A stretch of DNA of 64,000 nt from Kalmusia sp. IMI 367209 (lineage: Eukaryota > Ascomycota > Dothideomycetes > Pleosporales > Didymosphaeriaceae): contig JAPEUQ010000001.1 of NCBI GenBank assembly GCA_027946365.1, positions 372,001-436,000 on the forward strand, written 5' to 3'. Under the pieces are notes generated by a model. The model did no database searches, was not told the origin of the DNA, and was given only the letters and a program-made list of their open reading frames with translations. Positions 46,339 through 57,135 of this stretch are shown piece by piece (the stretch's first letter is position 1; each line of letters starts with the position of its first letter). A program made the translations under genes and the position numbers.

Positions 46339-48299
46339 CTAATCGCAGATCTTGATGAACAATTCAAGAGGTGCGCTATTGAAACCATTAATTGAGCCAT
46401 ACAAGTTGCACACAGGGCCATTAGCAGAGTACGTAAACGCAAAGCAATCAGCTCGCGCATCGCACGCCTCACGGCACCCATCGCCGCCGTTCACGCTACC
46501 GCCCAGCTGAGCGATGATGACAGACCCTGGTGCAGGTATGTTGTCGCAGCGCAGGAAGTATCCTGAGTTGCAGTTCCCGTTGCCCGCGGCGCAGTTGCCC
46601 GTCAGCGGGTCGGCGTATTGAGGGCACCCAGGGTAGGGTTGGCATATTCCAGCTGGCCTGTTGATCTTGGTGCTCGTTGGAGCGGTAGAAGTTGGCTCTA
46701 CGGCCGTCGACGACGGTGCCGGAGTAACGATCGGACTCGAAGACGGTGCGCTAGAAGCAAAGCAGTTTCGGTTGTAGTATGAAAGGGGCGAGCTGGCATC
46801 TTGCATGACATTATCAGCTGTGATTGGTACGCGGGCCGTGTAGCAGTAGCCGGTATAGATAATGGCGCTAGCGCAGTTTGCGTCCTGGTTGCAGAAAGCG
46901 ACGCAGGCTTCGGGCGTGGTGTAGGCTGTCTGCGTGATAACTTGAAGGTCGACGACGTCGTAGCCAACTATGCCGCAGAAGGGCTCGGCAGAGGGCGTGG
47001 CGATGGCGGAGGAGGATGCTGTTGAGGAGGGGGTGATGACTGAGGAAGGATCGCTCGATGCTGCAATTGAGGAACTCGGAGCTTCGGTCGAGGAGACGTC
47101 GCTGCTTGATGCGGAGCTCGGATCCAGTGACGAAGGGATAGGAGAGGGGGTGCTCGATGGCTCTGGCTCTGTTGACGTGAGGTCGACTAACGAAGACGAC
47201 TCGACGGAGCTAGAACTGGCAATACTTGCAGCCGACGAAGTGCTTGCTTCCGATGAAGAGATTACAGCAGACGAGGAGCTTGCAGCCGATGAAGAACTTG
47301 CAGCCGATGAGGAGCTTGCAGCCGACGAGACCGAGATAATTGTTGACAGCGTCGGCGACGTCGAGGACGGCATTATAGAGCTCGAAATAGCCGAGGACGA
47401 AGAAGAGGACACAACTGAGCTCGATCTGGCCGATGAGGGAACAGGATCGCACTTCCCAAAGCCAGCCTGGCATCCCGTTCCGCAGTATGCGCTCGTTCTG
47501 CCACAGTACGAGAACTTGGAGCAGCAGTCGCCCCACTGAGAGCCGAGACATGTCATACCTTTCGGCGAGGCACCGTACTCGCTTCCGCAGCGGGCATTCG
47601 TAGAGACCTTGAGACCGGAAGATGGGGCGGCAGATGAAGATGACTGGGGGCGCGCCGACGATGGTACAGAGGAGGCTGTACGGGTACAAGAAGTCGAGGC
47701 AGGTTTTGGGGTGGTTGAGGTTCGGACAGAGCTTGAACAGCGCGTAGAGCTTGAAGGGCGAACAGAGCTTGAAGAGCGAACAGAACTTGAGGGCTTAGAG
47801 TTGGAGCATGTGCCGAAACCTGACTGACACCCTGTGCCACAATATGCGACGGTACTTCCACAGTAGCCATACTGAGAGCAGCAGTTTCCATACTTCGAGC
47901 CCTTGCATGTCATGCCAGCAGGTGAGGCATTGTACAATTTACCGCAGCGTGCATTTGTAGAGATCTTGCCAGTAGCGTAAGACGCGGCAGAAGAGGACGT
48001 TCGCGTGACGACGGAATATACGCGCGAGGAAGAGCTGGGCCGTGAACAAGTGCCGTAGGAGGGATTGCAACCAGACCCGCAGTGAGCGTTGGTTTTTCCA
48101 CACCGTCCGTTTTTGCTATACTATGTTAGGTTGTAGTCACCCGATGAAGATTTTGAACCTACCTGCAGCAGTTGCCAAACGCAGAGCCCTGGCAGGTGAA
48201 GCCTTTGTAGCCACCGCAAGAGGCATCAGTAGACACTCGGGTTCGATGAGCCTCGATTAGAGGCAAAGCCATGAAGGCCCAGAAAAAAGCTGAACGCAT
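46339..48299 (-). CDS. Secreted CBM18 (hevein-type) chitin-binding protein with Ser-rich linkers and PAN/apple-like C-terminus
   Basis: Exon 1 (48299-48163) and exon 2 (48115-46339) flank a 47 nt intron and encode 637 residues. A signal peptide (to about residue 17) precedes three hevein-like modules. The first (residues 28-69) is completed across the intron as NCC-SKNGRCGKTNAHCGSGC. The second has KYGNCCSQYGYCGSTVAYCG and the third QWGDCCSKFSYCGRTSAYCG. Each has the Cys-Cys-Ser-x-x-Gly/Ser-Tyr/Arg-Cys-Gly core that stacks on GlcNAc. Ser/Thr-rich linkers join the modules and extend ~170 residues after the third, with tandem repeats. The C-terminal third has two cysteine units (FCGIVGYDVVDLQ... 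and a final GCREACDARADCFAFTYS) resembling PAN/apple-type or lectin-like modules. No catalytic domain is present, so binding or shielding of chitin is more likely than cleavage. Heavy O-glycosylation is expected. Confidence 0.88.
47226..47330. repeat. 18-nt coding microrepeat in the Ser-rich linker of the chitin-binding protein
   Basis: Units close to GCAGCCGATGAAGAACTT repeat in tandem and encode Ser-Ser-Ala-Ala-Ser-Ser on the minus strand. The same DNA gives an acidic open frame on the plus strand, which is a by-product. Confidence 0.7.
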
Positions 48300-48903
48300 C
48301 TTGAAATTATTAAGTATTACTATTAAGTAAGCAAAAGCGAGCGGACGCAGGTAAACCGCTTGAAGAGTCCTGCAGAATCTTAGAGCAACTACAGAAGGTG
48401 TGCGACTGAATATATGTGATCTGTACCCTGAGCTTATTTCCACTGAGCGAGGGCAAGCGATCGTGCATGAGTGCCATGGCCTTCTATTGAAGACGAGGCT
48501 GCGGTCTGGCGAATAGCACAAGTCGTGGTAGCGCAAGCCACATGGTCGTTCCCGCTGTCATGGTGCAGTAAAAACATCAAGGCACTTGTTCTGGTATCGT
48601 AGATAGGTTAGTCAGGGGAAGATCATGCAGGTCTCGACCTTCAGCCGCAGCCATGCTTACGGGGCGTCCGCCGGCTTGGTATATCCGAAGAAGCGCGCAG
48701 CCTGTTTGGGTTGGTATAGCGCGCTAACATTGCACTAATCGAACTACTGAATCGACTAAACTCCCAGTAAAGAAAACAGAAGCGACAGAAGTAGGGGAAA
48801 TAACGATAGGAAAAAGCGAAAGCAGATCTGGCCCTGACCCGGAGCTAACAGCCTTATTGGGATCTCGTGTCGGGAAACATCTCGTGATCAAGAAAGAACC
48901 GAC
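48300..48903. other. Intergenic stretch
   Basis: 604 bases between the start of the chitin-binding protein gene and the 3' end of the next leftward gene. Nothing was recognised. Confidence 0.4.
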
Positions 48904-50667
48904 TTAGTCGAGCTTTAGCTCCGTCTCCACTTTGCCGAGCTTCTCGAATGCAGCCAACAAGAGCTTCACTCTCTCTGTAATCTTTTCGTCGTTTTTCTCA
49001 AAGCCGCACTGCGGCTCTTCGACTGCTCTTGGGACCTTAAAATACCACCTAATCGTTTGCCAAAGACACCAGCAAAGTCCCAGCGTTTCACTTTCATCAC
49101 AGCAGAAGACTCGCCCTTGAATATACTGACCTTATCCTCCAAAAACTTATTGAGTCTCTCTAAACGTTTTTTATGGACGTCTTTGATCCATTCGATCCAT
49201 GCATCTTTTAGTCCCACTGCTTTGTACGTGTGAACTGCCTGGTTTTTATCCTTCCAGGGTGGCAACTTCGGGAGGACCTCGGTTTCCAGGTACTCAAAAG
49301 CGGCACCGACGCGCTCCACCTGAGCACGCATGAGCTCTTGTATATACGGGTCGTTGTGGTATGATACAAGACTCATCAAAGTAACGAATCGATAGATTGC
49401 CTTGCATTTCCCCCTGTTATCCGGCCATTCATGCGCAGCCCCGTCTTTGTAGTATCGATTGTCGAACAGTGCTTCTATTGTTTCCGAGTTCGCTTGAATC
49501 TTCTTCAAAGTCTTCCCGTCCTCTTCAAAGGCTGGCTCCGGAGCACGGCTGTTTGCGGTCCATATCTAATAAGTTAGAATTTAGAAGTAGGGGCTAGCGG
49601 TGTTTGGAGCTCACATCAGTTTTCTTGATATTAAATTCTTTATTCAAGATGACAAGTTCGTACTCCCAAGGGGTGGGAGGTCTCGATCTTGACGATTTTT
49701 TACCTGGCCATTGCATACCAATCCAATCAAGAGGCCTAGGCTTATTGATCTCGTCCGGGAATTTGCTCTGGAATTTACGCACTTCGTAATCAGCGTCTTC
49801 ATAGTCAAAACGATCCCCTTTGCCAAGGACCTTCTTGTAATCTTTTGCCTTTTTCACTTTGATATTATCTAGTGGCATATTCTCCCCTTTGAAATACTTG
49901 TACAGGAGTACGCAACGACTGTCCTGCTCATCAGATCTGTCTTCATCAGCTTCAAGAAATATTGAGATTAGATCCCATTCAAGGACGTGTTCTGAATCGT
50001 AACATCGATCGCCTTTGTTCGGCTCCAAATCTACTGTCCACCTTTTCTCGTGTCTCTTGAGCTCATACCATTCGGATTTTGAAGGATCAGAAGGACCCCC
50101 TATGTCGTACACCATCTCGTAAGCCTATGGCTATCAGCGAAATTTGGGAAAAGAGATATTGGCGCATACTTTTTCAAGATCTTTGAGCTTAGGCCATCTA
50201 GGTGAACTGAGCTTTATGTATGTTTGGGGGACGCCGTCTACCTCTATTCCTTGGCAGATGGTCGCACCTTTAGTACCCCTCTTCAATAGTGATCTTTTGA
50301 CGGCCTCAGACTCATCTTCATCATCTCCTTCTCCTTCTTCTCCTTCGTCGTCGTCGTCATCGTCATCTTCGCTTGGAGTACACGGGAACTTCTCGTCACT
50401 GGTCCAGCCAGAGTATGTCATGCAGTCGCTTTCGTCGTTGAACTCGTCATCGCCTCGACGTCGAAGATAAACAACATCTTCATCTTCGATACGATTCACA
50501 TACTGAAGTTCCACGCCCTTGAATGCCGTGAAATTATCTGGAGAAAGTTTCGGACCGGAAATCTCTTCAATAGATGCAAATGCATGATGTGCATAGGTCG
50601 CAACGACGGTACAGAGCGTGATAAAAATTGTATTGAGTACATCTTGGAGGTTGTTTTCTTTTATCAC
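48904..50667 (-). CDS. Lineage-specific, probably secreted protein with dibasic sites (5' end unresolved)
   Basis: Exons ending at 50170, then 50124-49615, 49565-49070 and 49022-48904, with introns of 45, 49 and 47 nt, give ~540 residues. The last junction is a hand inference: the simple frame ends shortly after 48966, but a 47 nt GT-AG intron (49023-49069) leads to the protein-like end CGFEKNDEKITERVKLLLAAFEKLG. The first exon is open to ~50700 without any in-frame ATG. The annotated edge 50667 is a GTG, so an upstream coding exon or a lost start is likely. The N-terminal NTIFITLCTVVATYAHHAFA is signal-peptide-like. An acidic run (Asp/Glu/Gly) is followed by VKRSLLKRGTK with two Lys-Arg sites, suggesting Kex2 processing. 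The C-terminal half is helical. I do not recognise the family. Confidence 0.6.
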
Positions 50668-51316
50668 TGATGGGGAATGTATAAAGTTCTCGTCATGTAT
50701 ATTTTCCTAGCATTCATAGGTTCTAAAACGTAGCCAAATGCTTAGTTCCAATAACATGATTGTGGCATTGGACACCTATACAACAGCGTCGCATCGGGCC
50801 AAGATTTAAAGTCATGCTTACAGGTACTGTGCCCTACAATAAATCAATTCGAAACTGATTGACGTTGTGAACTCGCAGGGTGCTCATAAAGGATTGCGGC
50901 GGCGTAGATTTAGTAAGCTACGTGAGATTTGTGATCGTACGTTTTCTAAGAAAGTTGGTCCAGAAAGCACTACGCCGTGGCCAGCGAAGCTTGCCGTGCC
51001 TTCTTTAGGTCGAATACGTCACGCCGAATGGGTCTTGAACGATTGTCGCACTCTTTAAGATGACCACTACGGAACATAGCAAAACTTTCGGTGATCCGGT
51101 TGATAGAGACCTTGGATATGACTGATTAATGAAAGTTTGGGGGTTGATAATTTACGATCTACGGCTTAGGCTACCCTTAATATACGTGGTGAAGCTTGGT
51201 AAGCATTTGCTGAACATTTATCTGAATAGTGATCAAAGTACCCCAGCATCTAGTATTTCGCATAGTTCTACACTGAGCTCGACAGAATGAGACTTGACAC
51301 CAATTAAGACATGATT
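50668..51316. other. Intergenic stretch
   Basis: 649 bases, AT-rich. It should contain the promoter and possibly the missing first exon of the leftward gene that follows it. Nothing can be assigned. Confidence 0.35.
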
Positions 51317-51730
51317 CTATTCAAGATCACATCCTACATTTCCTTCGCACATATCCCAAACAGTCCAGCTCTTATAGTCTTTCACTTTATCCCAATTATC
51401 CAAGTCGCTAGAGCACTGTTCGTCTAAATATGCGTCTTCGATGAGATTATCCGGATCGCAGTCATCTGAAGAGAAAAAGACTACCATCTCGGAGGCCTCG
51501 TTTGGGTTCTTGCTTGAAGCAGAGACGGCTTTCTCCTCGTGGCCTCCGCGGCCGTTAAGTTCGAGTTCGACAATTACATCGCCCCGTCTGTGGCAGCCGT
51601 AATCTTCGATAGCTATGAGACTGCGCAGATCGTTGAAGCCGTGGCAGCCTATCGAGTCCCAGAGTATGACATGAATTGCACATACTATTCCGTATGATGA
51701 TGCGAGGCCGAGAAATCTGAGCAGGTGCAT
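51317..51730 (-). CDS. Small secreted cysteine-containing protein, 137 residues
   Basis: A single exon starts at ATG 51730. The N-terminus MHLLRFLGLASSYGIVCAIHV is a plausible signal peptide. The mature part is acidic with six cysteines after the likely cleavage site and ends in WDMCEGNVGCDLE. There is no known domain. Small size, secretion signal and cysteine content are the usual traits of fungal effector candidates, but they are not specific. It sits in a run of poorly conserved secreted genes. No Kex2 site is evident. Confidence 0.6.
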   Translation of the reverse strand: MHLLRFLGLASSYGIVCAIHVILWDSIGCHGFNDLRSLIAIEDYGCHRRGDVIVELELNGRGGHEEKAVSASSKNPNEASEMVVFFSSDDCDPDNLIEDAYLDEQCSSDLDNWDKVKDYKSWTVWDMCEGNVGCDLE

Positions 51731-52532
51731 TGTCTAAAATGCTAAGTTAATGATTTCCAAGGGACTCTATAAGCGAATATTGGTCGAGGATACATACTTA
51801 CTCGAAGATGTCTGTTCAAATATATCACAAAGTAGATGTCCAAGTCATGAAAACGATGAGCTTGGGAATATTTTGGGTGAGTTTATGAGGCGGGCAATAA
51901 GAGCCTAGAGTTAGTCTATAGGTCAATACGTAGGTCATGTTTAGAGACCTAAGGCTACGCCATGACCTGTTTTGCATCGAGACGCGCTTCAAACTGAATA
52001 CTGGGCCGCACGCCGCACACGCCGCATTACCACTCAGTGGTGATCAGACAAGCTTACGTACTAGTATCAAATAACGCAACAATCTTGAAACATGAAACTT
52101 AAGACGTGGCTATTCTCTTTACTGCTCACCACTGGGGAGTGGCAAATATTTGTACCATGGGGCGACGCATACAAGGCATCAACCTCGCCTCGCCGCGCCC
52201 CTCCCATTCACATCTCCGGAGGTATTCGTTACCCAGAATGTTGTCATATGTCTCATAATTATAATCGTGGAACTCGGTAAGAGGCCAGGCCACGCTGTTG
52301 AGGATTCGTATCCTGAAGGGCACATTCGCTGTTCTCGTCGCGACGCTCATAAAGCCAAGAAAGAAAACCAAAGTAGCGGGAATGACATCATATGTCTTAT
52401 AGCCTGCTGTATTCTGAAAAATATAGTATCATGGATTGTGCTTTCTGATATAAATGTCGATTCCCTATCGAAGGTTTTATCTGGTCTCAACCACCACATG
52501 GTACCAATCAAACTTCAATGGCAATCTATAAG
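51731..52532. other. Intergenic stretch between divergent genes
   Basis: About 800 bases holding the promoters of the two divergent secreted-protein genes. The region is AT-rich; short frames at 52092-52536 are not protein-like. Confidence 0.4.
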
Positions 52533-54249
52533 ATGAAGACTATTATGGCTACTTTTCTACTTAGTTTCACACAAATAGTGGCCGCCATGCCATCGAGCGA
52601 CTATGGCAGCTTTGGTGATGATAGTGTACTGCCACTAGGGGGAACATTCAACCCAAAGATAGACAATATCGAAGTCCGAGGCGTATATGGTGGGCGCAAG
52701 ATACGTTACATAATCGAACGAGGTCAAGAAGGAAAATGCTGCAAGAAGCAACCAGTCTGCTTCAATGTCATTGGTGACATTCGGTCAGGCTGTAGGTGCA
52801 AGAAGTGTTCACCCAAAGCCCCTCACCTGATGGCAAATCGTGTCAAGATGATTTTCCCGAAGGTAAGATCCCTATTTTGACTAACATAAAAACCCCGACT
52901 GAAGGTATCTTCCAGGCCAAGAAAGGAACGAGAAAGGAGGTTGCTGTCCGATCGGTATGAAGCCAAATTCGCAGGGGAACGAATGCATGTGTCCAGAAGG
53001 GAAGAAAGTGAAACCCGGAGGTGGTGGGTGTGAAGAGGATGTCGAGAGGAATAGAAAGGGTCAATGCCCTGATGGCCAAGTGCTCGATCCAAAAGAGGGC
53101 CAGAAGCCCGATACCCCGAACCCAAAATGCCAAATCGATGACGAAAAAGACTGTAAAAAGCCGAAAATCCCTGCTACTCGGCCTGAGGGCAAAGAGAACG
53201 ACTCTTCTTACATTGTAGACTGTGGTCAGCCCGAGGAAGAAAGTCAAAGGCCAAAGTGCAACGCGAGAACGCACTATGCCTTTACTTGGGTGGATACGGA
53301 TGGGAAAGCACATGAGGAATGTAAGAAAACGAACCAATTCAAGGAAAGAAAGAAGAATAAGGTGAGCAAGCTGAGGAGTAAATTGAAAGACAAGTGGAAT
53401 AAGCAGAAACCTCAGCGAGAGGAGCAGGAAAAAGCGAGGCAGGCTAAACTCAACGAGCTGAAAGACCACCAAGCGAAACTTCAAAAGGAGATGGAGGAAA
53501 GAGAGAAATTGAAAGAGCAGAATGACAAGAAGAAATCACGAATGGGCAAATGCTCAACCGTAACCGCACTTATGATCGGCGTCGCTCAAAATACAGCCCA
53601 AAAACGTGATGAAGAACATCCTTATGACTGGACGTCAGATTACTTCGACGAAGATTTCATGACTTCTGATGACCGGCTCAAAGACTGGCCATCCGATATC
53701 GATATCGACTCTGTCGCTTGTGTTACTGACAATTGTGTGGACGCGGACGCATGGATGAAGCAATGGGAAGAAGTCGTCTCAGCGCACGACTTGCAGAACT
53801 GGCCATCGTGCACTAACGGTAAGCGAGGGTTGAATTCCCGATGTCACAAACGGTCCTTGAGCTATATCGAAGAGCCAGAAGAGCATCATACTACAAACAA
53901 TCATACCGTGTCATTCTTGGCTAGAGATAAATCTCTATCCCAGCCAGCGGTCGATGATTTTAGGCAAATGGAATTGGAAGAACGCAATCCAGTACTCATC
54001 GTCGAAATTCTTATAGAGATTAGTCTATTTGGCGCTCGACTGGGAATTTCGCTTCTTGCTCGCACCGCTGCCAATATCGCGAGATGGGCGCCGCGATTGG
54101 CGAATATTGCCAAGAACACTGGTCGTTTATTCAAAATTGCTCCAAAGGGACAAGGTGGGGCAAAAGGGGTGGACGGGATGAAGAATGCGTTTGAAAAAAT
54201 TGTACAAAATCGCTTCTTTAAGAAATGCTTGCAGGATGGCGTTCCTTGA
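52533..54249 (+). pseudogene. Secreted cysteine-rich protein gene with a one-base frameshift (broken or mis-sequenced)
   Basis: Translation from ATG 52533 (alternatively 52518) gives a signal peptide (MATFLLSFTQIVAAMP) and a cysteine-rich part ending CRCKKCSPKAP. From 52823 the sensible continuation lies one frame back: SPDGKSCQDDFPEG, then a 53 nt intron (52863-52915, GTAAGA...TTCCAG) and QERNEKGGCCPIG. The two halves fit exactly if one base is missing between 52820 and 52823; no intron can reconcile them. In the present frame the product would end at the TGA at 52878. The rest of the second exon is open to 54249: cysteine repeats (CMCPEGKKVKPGGGGC, GQCPDGQVLDP), a Lys/Glu coiled coil, then an acidic part with Lys-Arg sites (AQKRDEE, NGKRGL, HKRSL) and a hydrophobic C-terminal region. 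Function is unknown. Whether the break is real needs raw reads. Confidence 0.65.
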
Positions 54250-54477
54250 ACGTGTAGCTCTTGATGATTGTCGATCTGAATGTGATTTTTTTGAGTATGA
54301 CGGCCATGGAATACTTCTTTTGTTGTACAAGACACATCAATATCAGATTTCTCCATTGTAAATGTGCCATCCTGTCCCTCCGTGCTCTGAAGTCCATGCG
54401 TCTTCGTCCAAGAATACAATTTTTGCGTCAGGCCCGGCAGCAATGGCCCAATTACTCTGTACTTCGTCCCGTGGGAT

Positions 54478-56026
54478 CTAATTACCAGTGCGCCAATACA
54501 ACCGGTTTTGGTTAGTGTATGCTGTCTCATGTACAATCTGTGGATAGCATAGAAAACGATCACCAGCTGGAGATCGAGGAGTATCTCTTTTTAGCCACCA
54601 GAGCTCAAAAGTCCTTGAAATGAAAGGGTAAATAACGTCACCGCAAAGGCTAGCTCTTGTCATCTTGAGTATAAACTTTCGTACCTTAGGAGCACGGAAC
54701 ACAGCACGACTAGCGTCCTGCAAAAACGGTTTGAAAACTTCCGGGTCTGGGACCGACCGAAATCGATCGCGATACACGATATTTGTCCGTCCCACACCAT
54801 CTTCATAGACTCGGAAATCTGAGTCTGAGTCTGAGTCTAGGTCATGATCATTATCGTCCTCATGGTCTTCCCAAAAGTCCTTCAATTCCGGATCGTTCCT
54901 AGCTCGAGTAAAGGCTTTGTCGTCGCGTTTGTAAAACCATCGCCCATCCGCAGTCTCCATTGCAAACTCAAGGACTAGCTCCTGAAGCGACTGAAATGGC
55001 GTGCCGTTATACTCTGTAATATTGCAGAAGAACTCTGGGCAGACGACAAGTTTACCAAGCAGATGTAGTGTTCTTAAATTTGGAAAACCTGCCAAACGAC
55101 GAATGACCTTGCTCCAGAGCTCTTGCCGCCACTCATGCTTTGCAACAAGCATTTTCACTAGGACATCCTCGTTCTCTAATGTTGTGTGGCGTATGTTCAA
55201 GATGATCTCGGATAGATAATCTGTTGGTAACGAACATAATGATTCTGAGAAATCTGAGGACATCAGTCAAACAATCATAGCATTAGTGAGCAAAAGTACC
55301 TTGCCTGCGCTCTTGGCGCCGAATGCGATCAAATGTGTACAGATCCCGCTCCAACACTAGTATCCTGTGCAAAGCGGGAAGTCGTTGTGTGAGACGCGGG
55401 ATCCACATAAACTTCAGATCCGTAAGCAAGTCCCCGCATCTAAACTCAAAGTTCGAAACGTGGTGTAGTTCGGGTAAAGTATCTGCATTAAAAAGCTCAT
55501 ATTGTCCAGATTTTGCTATGGCTTTGTCTATTGCAGATCGGCCATGCCCCCATCGGTTATTAACGCAGTGACGTACTCTAGCGAAACGGAATCGAGATTC
55601 AGAAGCGCGGAACGCCCTGTCAAAAATAAGGGATAAGAAGTATCTTCTAGGCAGTCGCCGTTCAATATCGGACAGAATGGTAAACAAACTGCGCACAGAG
55701 GCAGAAAATGCTATGCTCTCTGCTTTTCGATCAGGTTTAACCTTTACGTTGCAACATCCATCGAGATTTTTAGGATCCGGGAGAATGAAGTCGATGGTCA
55801 GGCAGGTCAGAACTTGCCGGCGTTAGATATTTTCTCCAGCGAAAATGTTTGCAAATGCTTCTAATTCCTCCATTTTCACTCTGATATCTCTGAAAGTATA
55901 TCTCTCGATCGATGCTTGCCATTTCCGTGAGATTGTGGCGTACTGAGCGAGTTTAACTCTGTATCCGGTGTCCCTCCTGAGGCACTCGATGATTTCTGCA
56001 TAAAGTTCAGGGGATAGAGCCTCCAT
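54478..56026 (-). pseudogene. F-box-type protein gene interrupted by an in-frame TAA
   Basis: Exon A (56026-55300) and exon B (55253-54478) are joined by a 46 nt intron (GTACTT...CTCAG) and would encode 500 residues. The start MEALSPELYAEIIECL and the following ISRKWQASIERYTFRDI are F-box-like, as in fungal F-box proteins of unknown target. At codon 68 (55825-55823) the frame hits TAA, yet the same frame continues with coherent sequence (RRQVLTCLTIDFILPDP and onward), and no intron removes the stop. A CAA (Gln) to TAA change would explain it. That is a C-to-T change in a CpA context, the type produced by repeat-induced point mutation, but one site proves nothing. The second exon contains HHVSNFEF-type leucine-rich segments before it, an acidic Asp/Ser run, and a C-terminus without known domain. 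Confidence 0.65.
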
Positions 56027-57135
56027 TGCGAACTAGCACAAGATTGGTGGCTCCTGAGGCTCAAAAAACGAGAAAGAAAACCTCCTGAAGCATGAAGAGG
56101 TTGAGATCGGGGGATTGTGGTTTGTGGTTTAATGAACGTATGGAATGCGGCACAGTCAGTACGCCGCAGAAATGGCGCGAGGTGACGTGTTCAAACCAGC
56201 TCCCAGCTTCCACAAGCATATCACATCAAAATTCATGAGTTCCAACCGTACAATATCGGACATCGCAAGAAGAAGCTTGCGTACTTGCTTAGTGCAGGAT
56301 CTCGGCGGTGAGCTATTTCAGCAATCTGAGTATGTAGCGCACTCCTAGATATTCAATCTTAGAACACACTAATTTATAGACCGTACTTGGGCTCGATTAT
56401 CTTGTACACACAGATAGCTTGACAACACATCTCTTACAATAAATGTACACCACGTCCAAAAATCGAATTCGGATGTTACCCATGAAGCTCACACATGCTC
56501 TGCATGCAGCCCAAGCATCTTAGCCACGCATGATTGCTTATGCCGAACATCCCGACACAAAAGACCTATGATGAGGATTCGGTCATATGTGCGGTTTTCA
56601 GACCGATCATGAGGACATCTACTAAGGCCGGTGAGCGGCAGAGCAGGTGGGCAAGTAAGATGCCTGTTGCACCGGTTAATAATGTTTTCGTACTTTTTGT
56701 CCCGCTAACTTATGTTGGCTAGCTTCGCTACAATTCGTGTAGGGCAAGGAGCCCGGCGTAAGGCACCGCGTGCTCAGCTGCGTCCGGATTGCTTGTTCGA
56801 GTTGCGACAAGCCACCACCAATATTAAAGGTCGACTCGGAGGTGACTGCTTGATGTGCGATACGAGTTGGGCGTATAAGCAGACTGAATATTGGTTATGA
56901 CGGTGTTACGTTAAAGAACGGCGGTCCCGAGCGATATTGTATTATTTTTGGATACATGTCATGAGCGAGATGGGAGAAGGTGAGAGTATAAAGTAGCCGC
57001 GGCCACAATGCTTATAACCATCATCACAGGATCATCTCCCATCTGAAAGGACTGATAACCGACCAATCGAACAGCCATATTCCAGCGTGAATGCTGAGTA
57101 TCATTATTATATCAAGCTCTCAGCAAACCACGAAC
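56027..57135. other. 1.1 kb gap
   Basis: No frame above ~70 codons and none protein-like. It includes the promoters of the F-box gene (leftward) and the small secreted protein (rightward). A TATA-like string (GAGTATAAAGTAG) lies near 56984-56996, about 140 bases before the latter start. Confidence 0.4.

Noticed and set aside
46970..47539. 189-codon acidic plus-strand frame
   Set aside because: Mirror image of the Ser/Ala repeats of the chitin-binding protein on the other strand.
52843..53484. 213-codon hydrophobic minus-strand frame resembling a membrane protein
   Set aside because: Antisense of a Lys/Glu-rich coding exon, which automatically yields Phe/Leu-rich codons.
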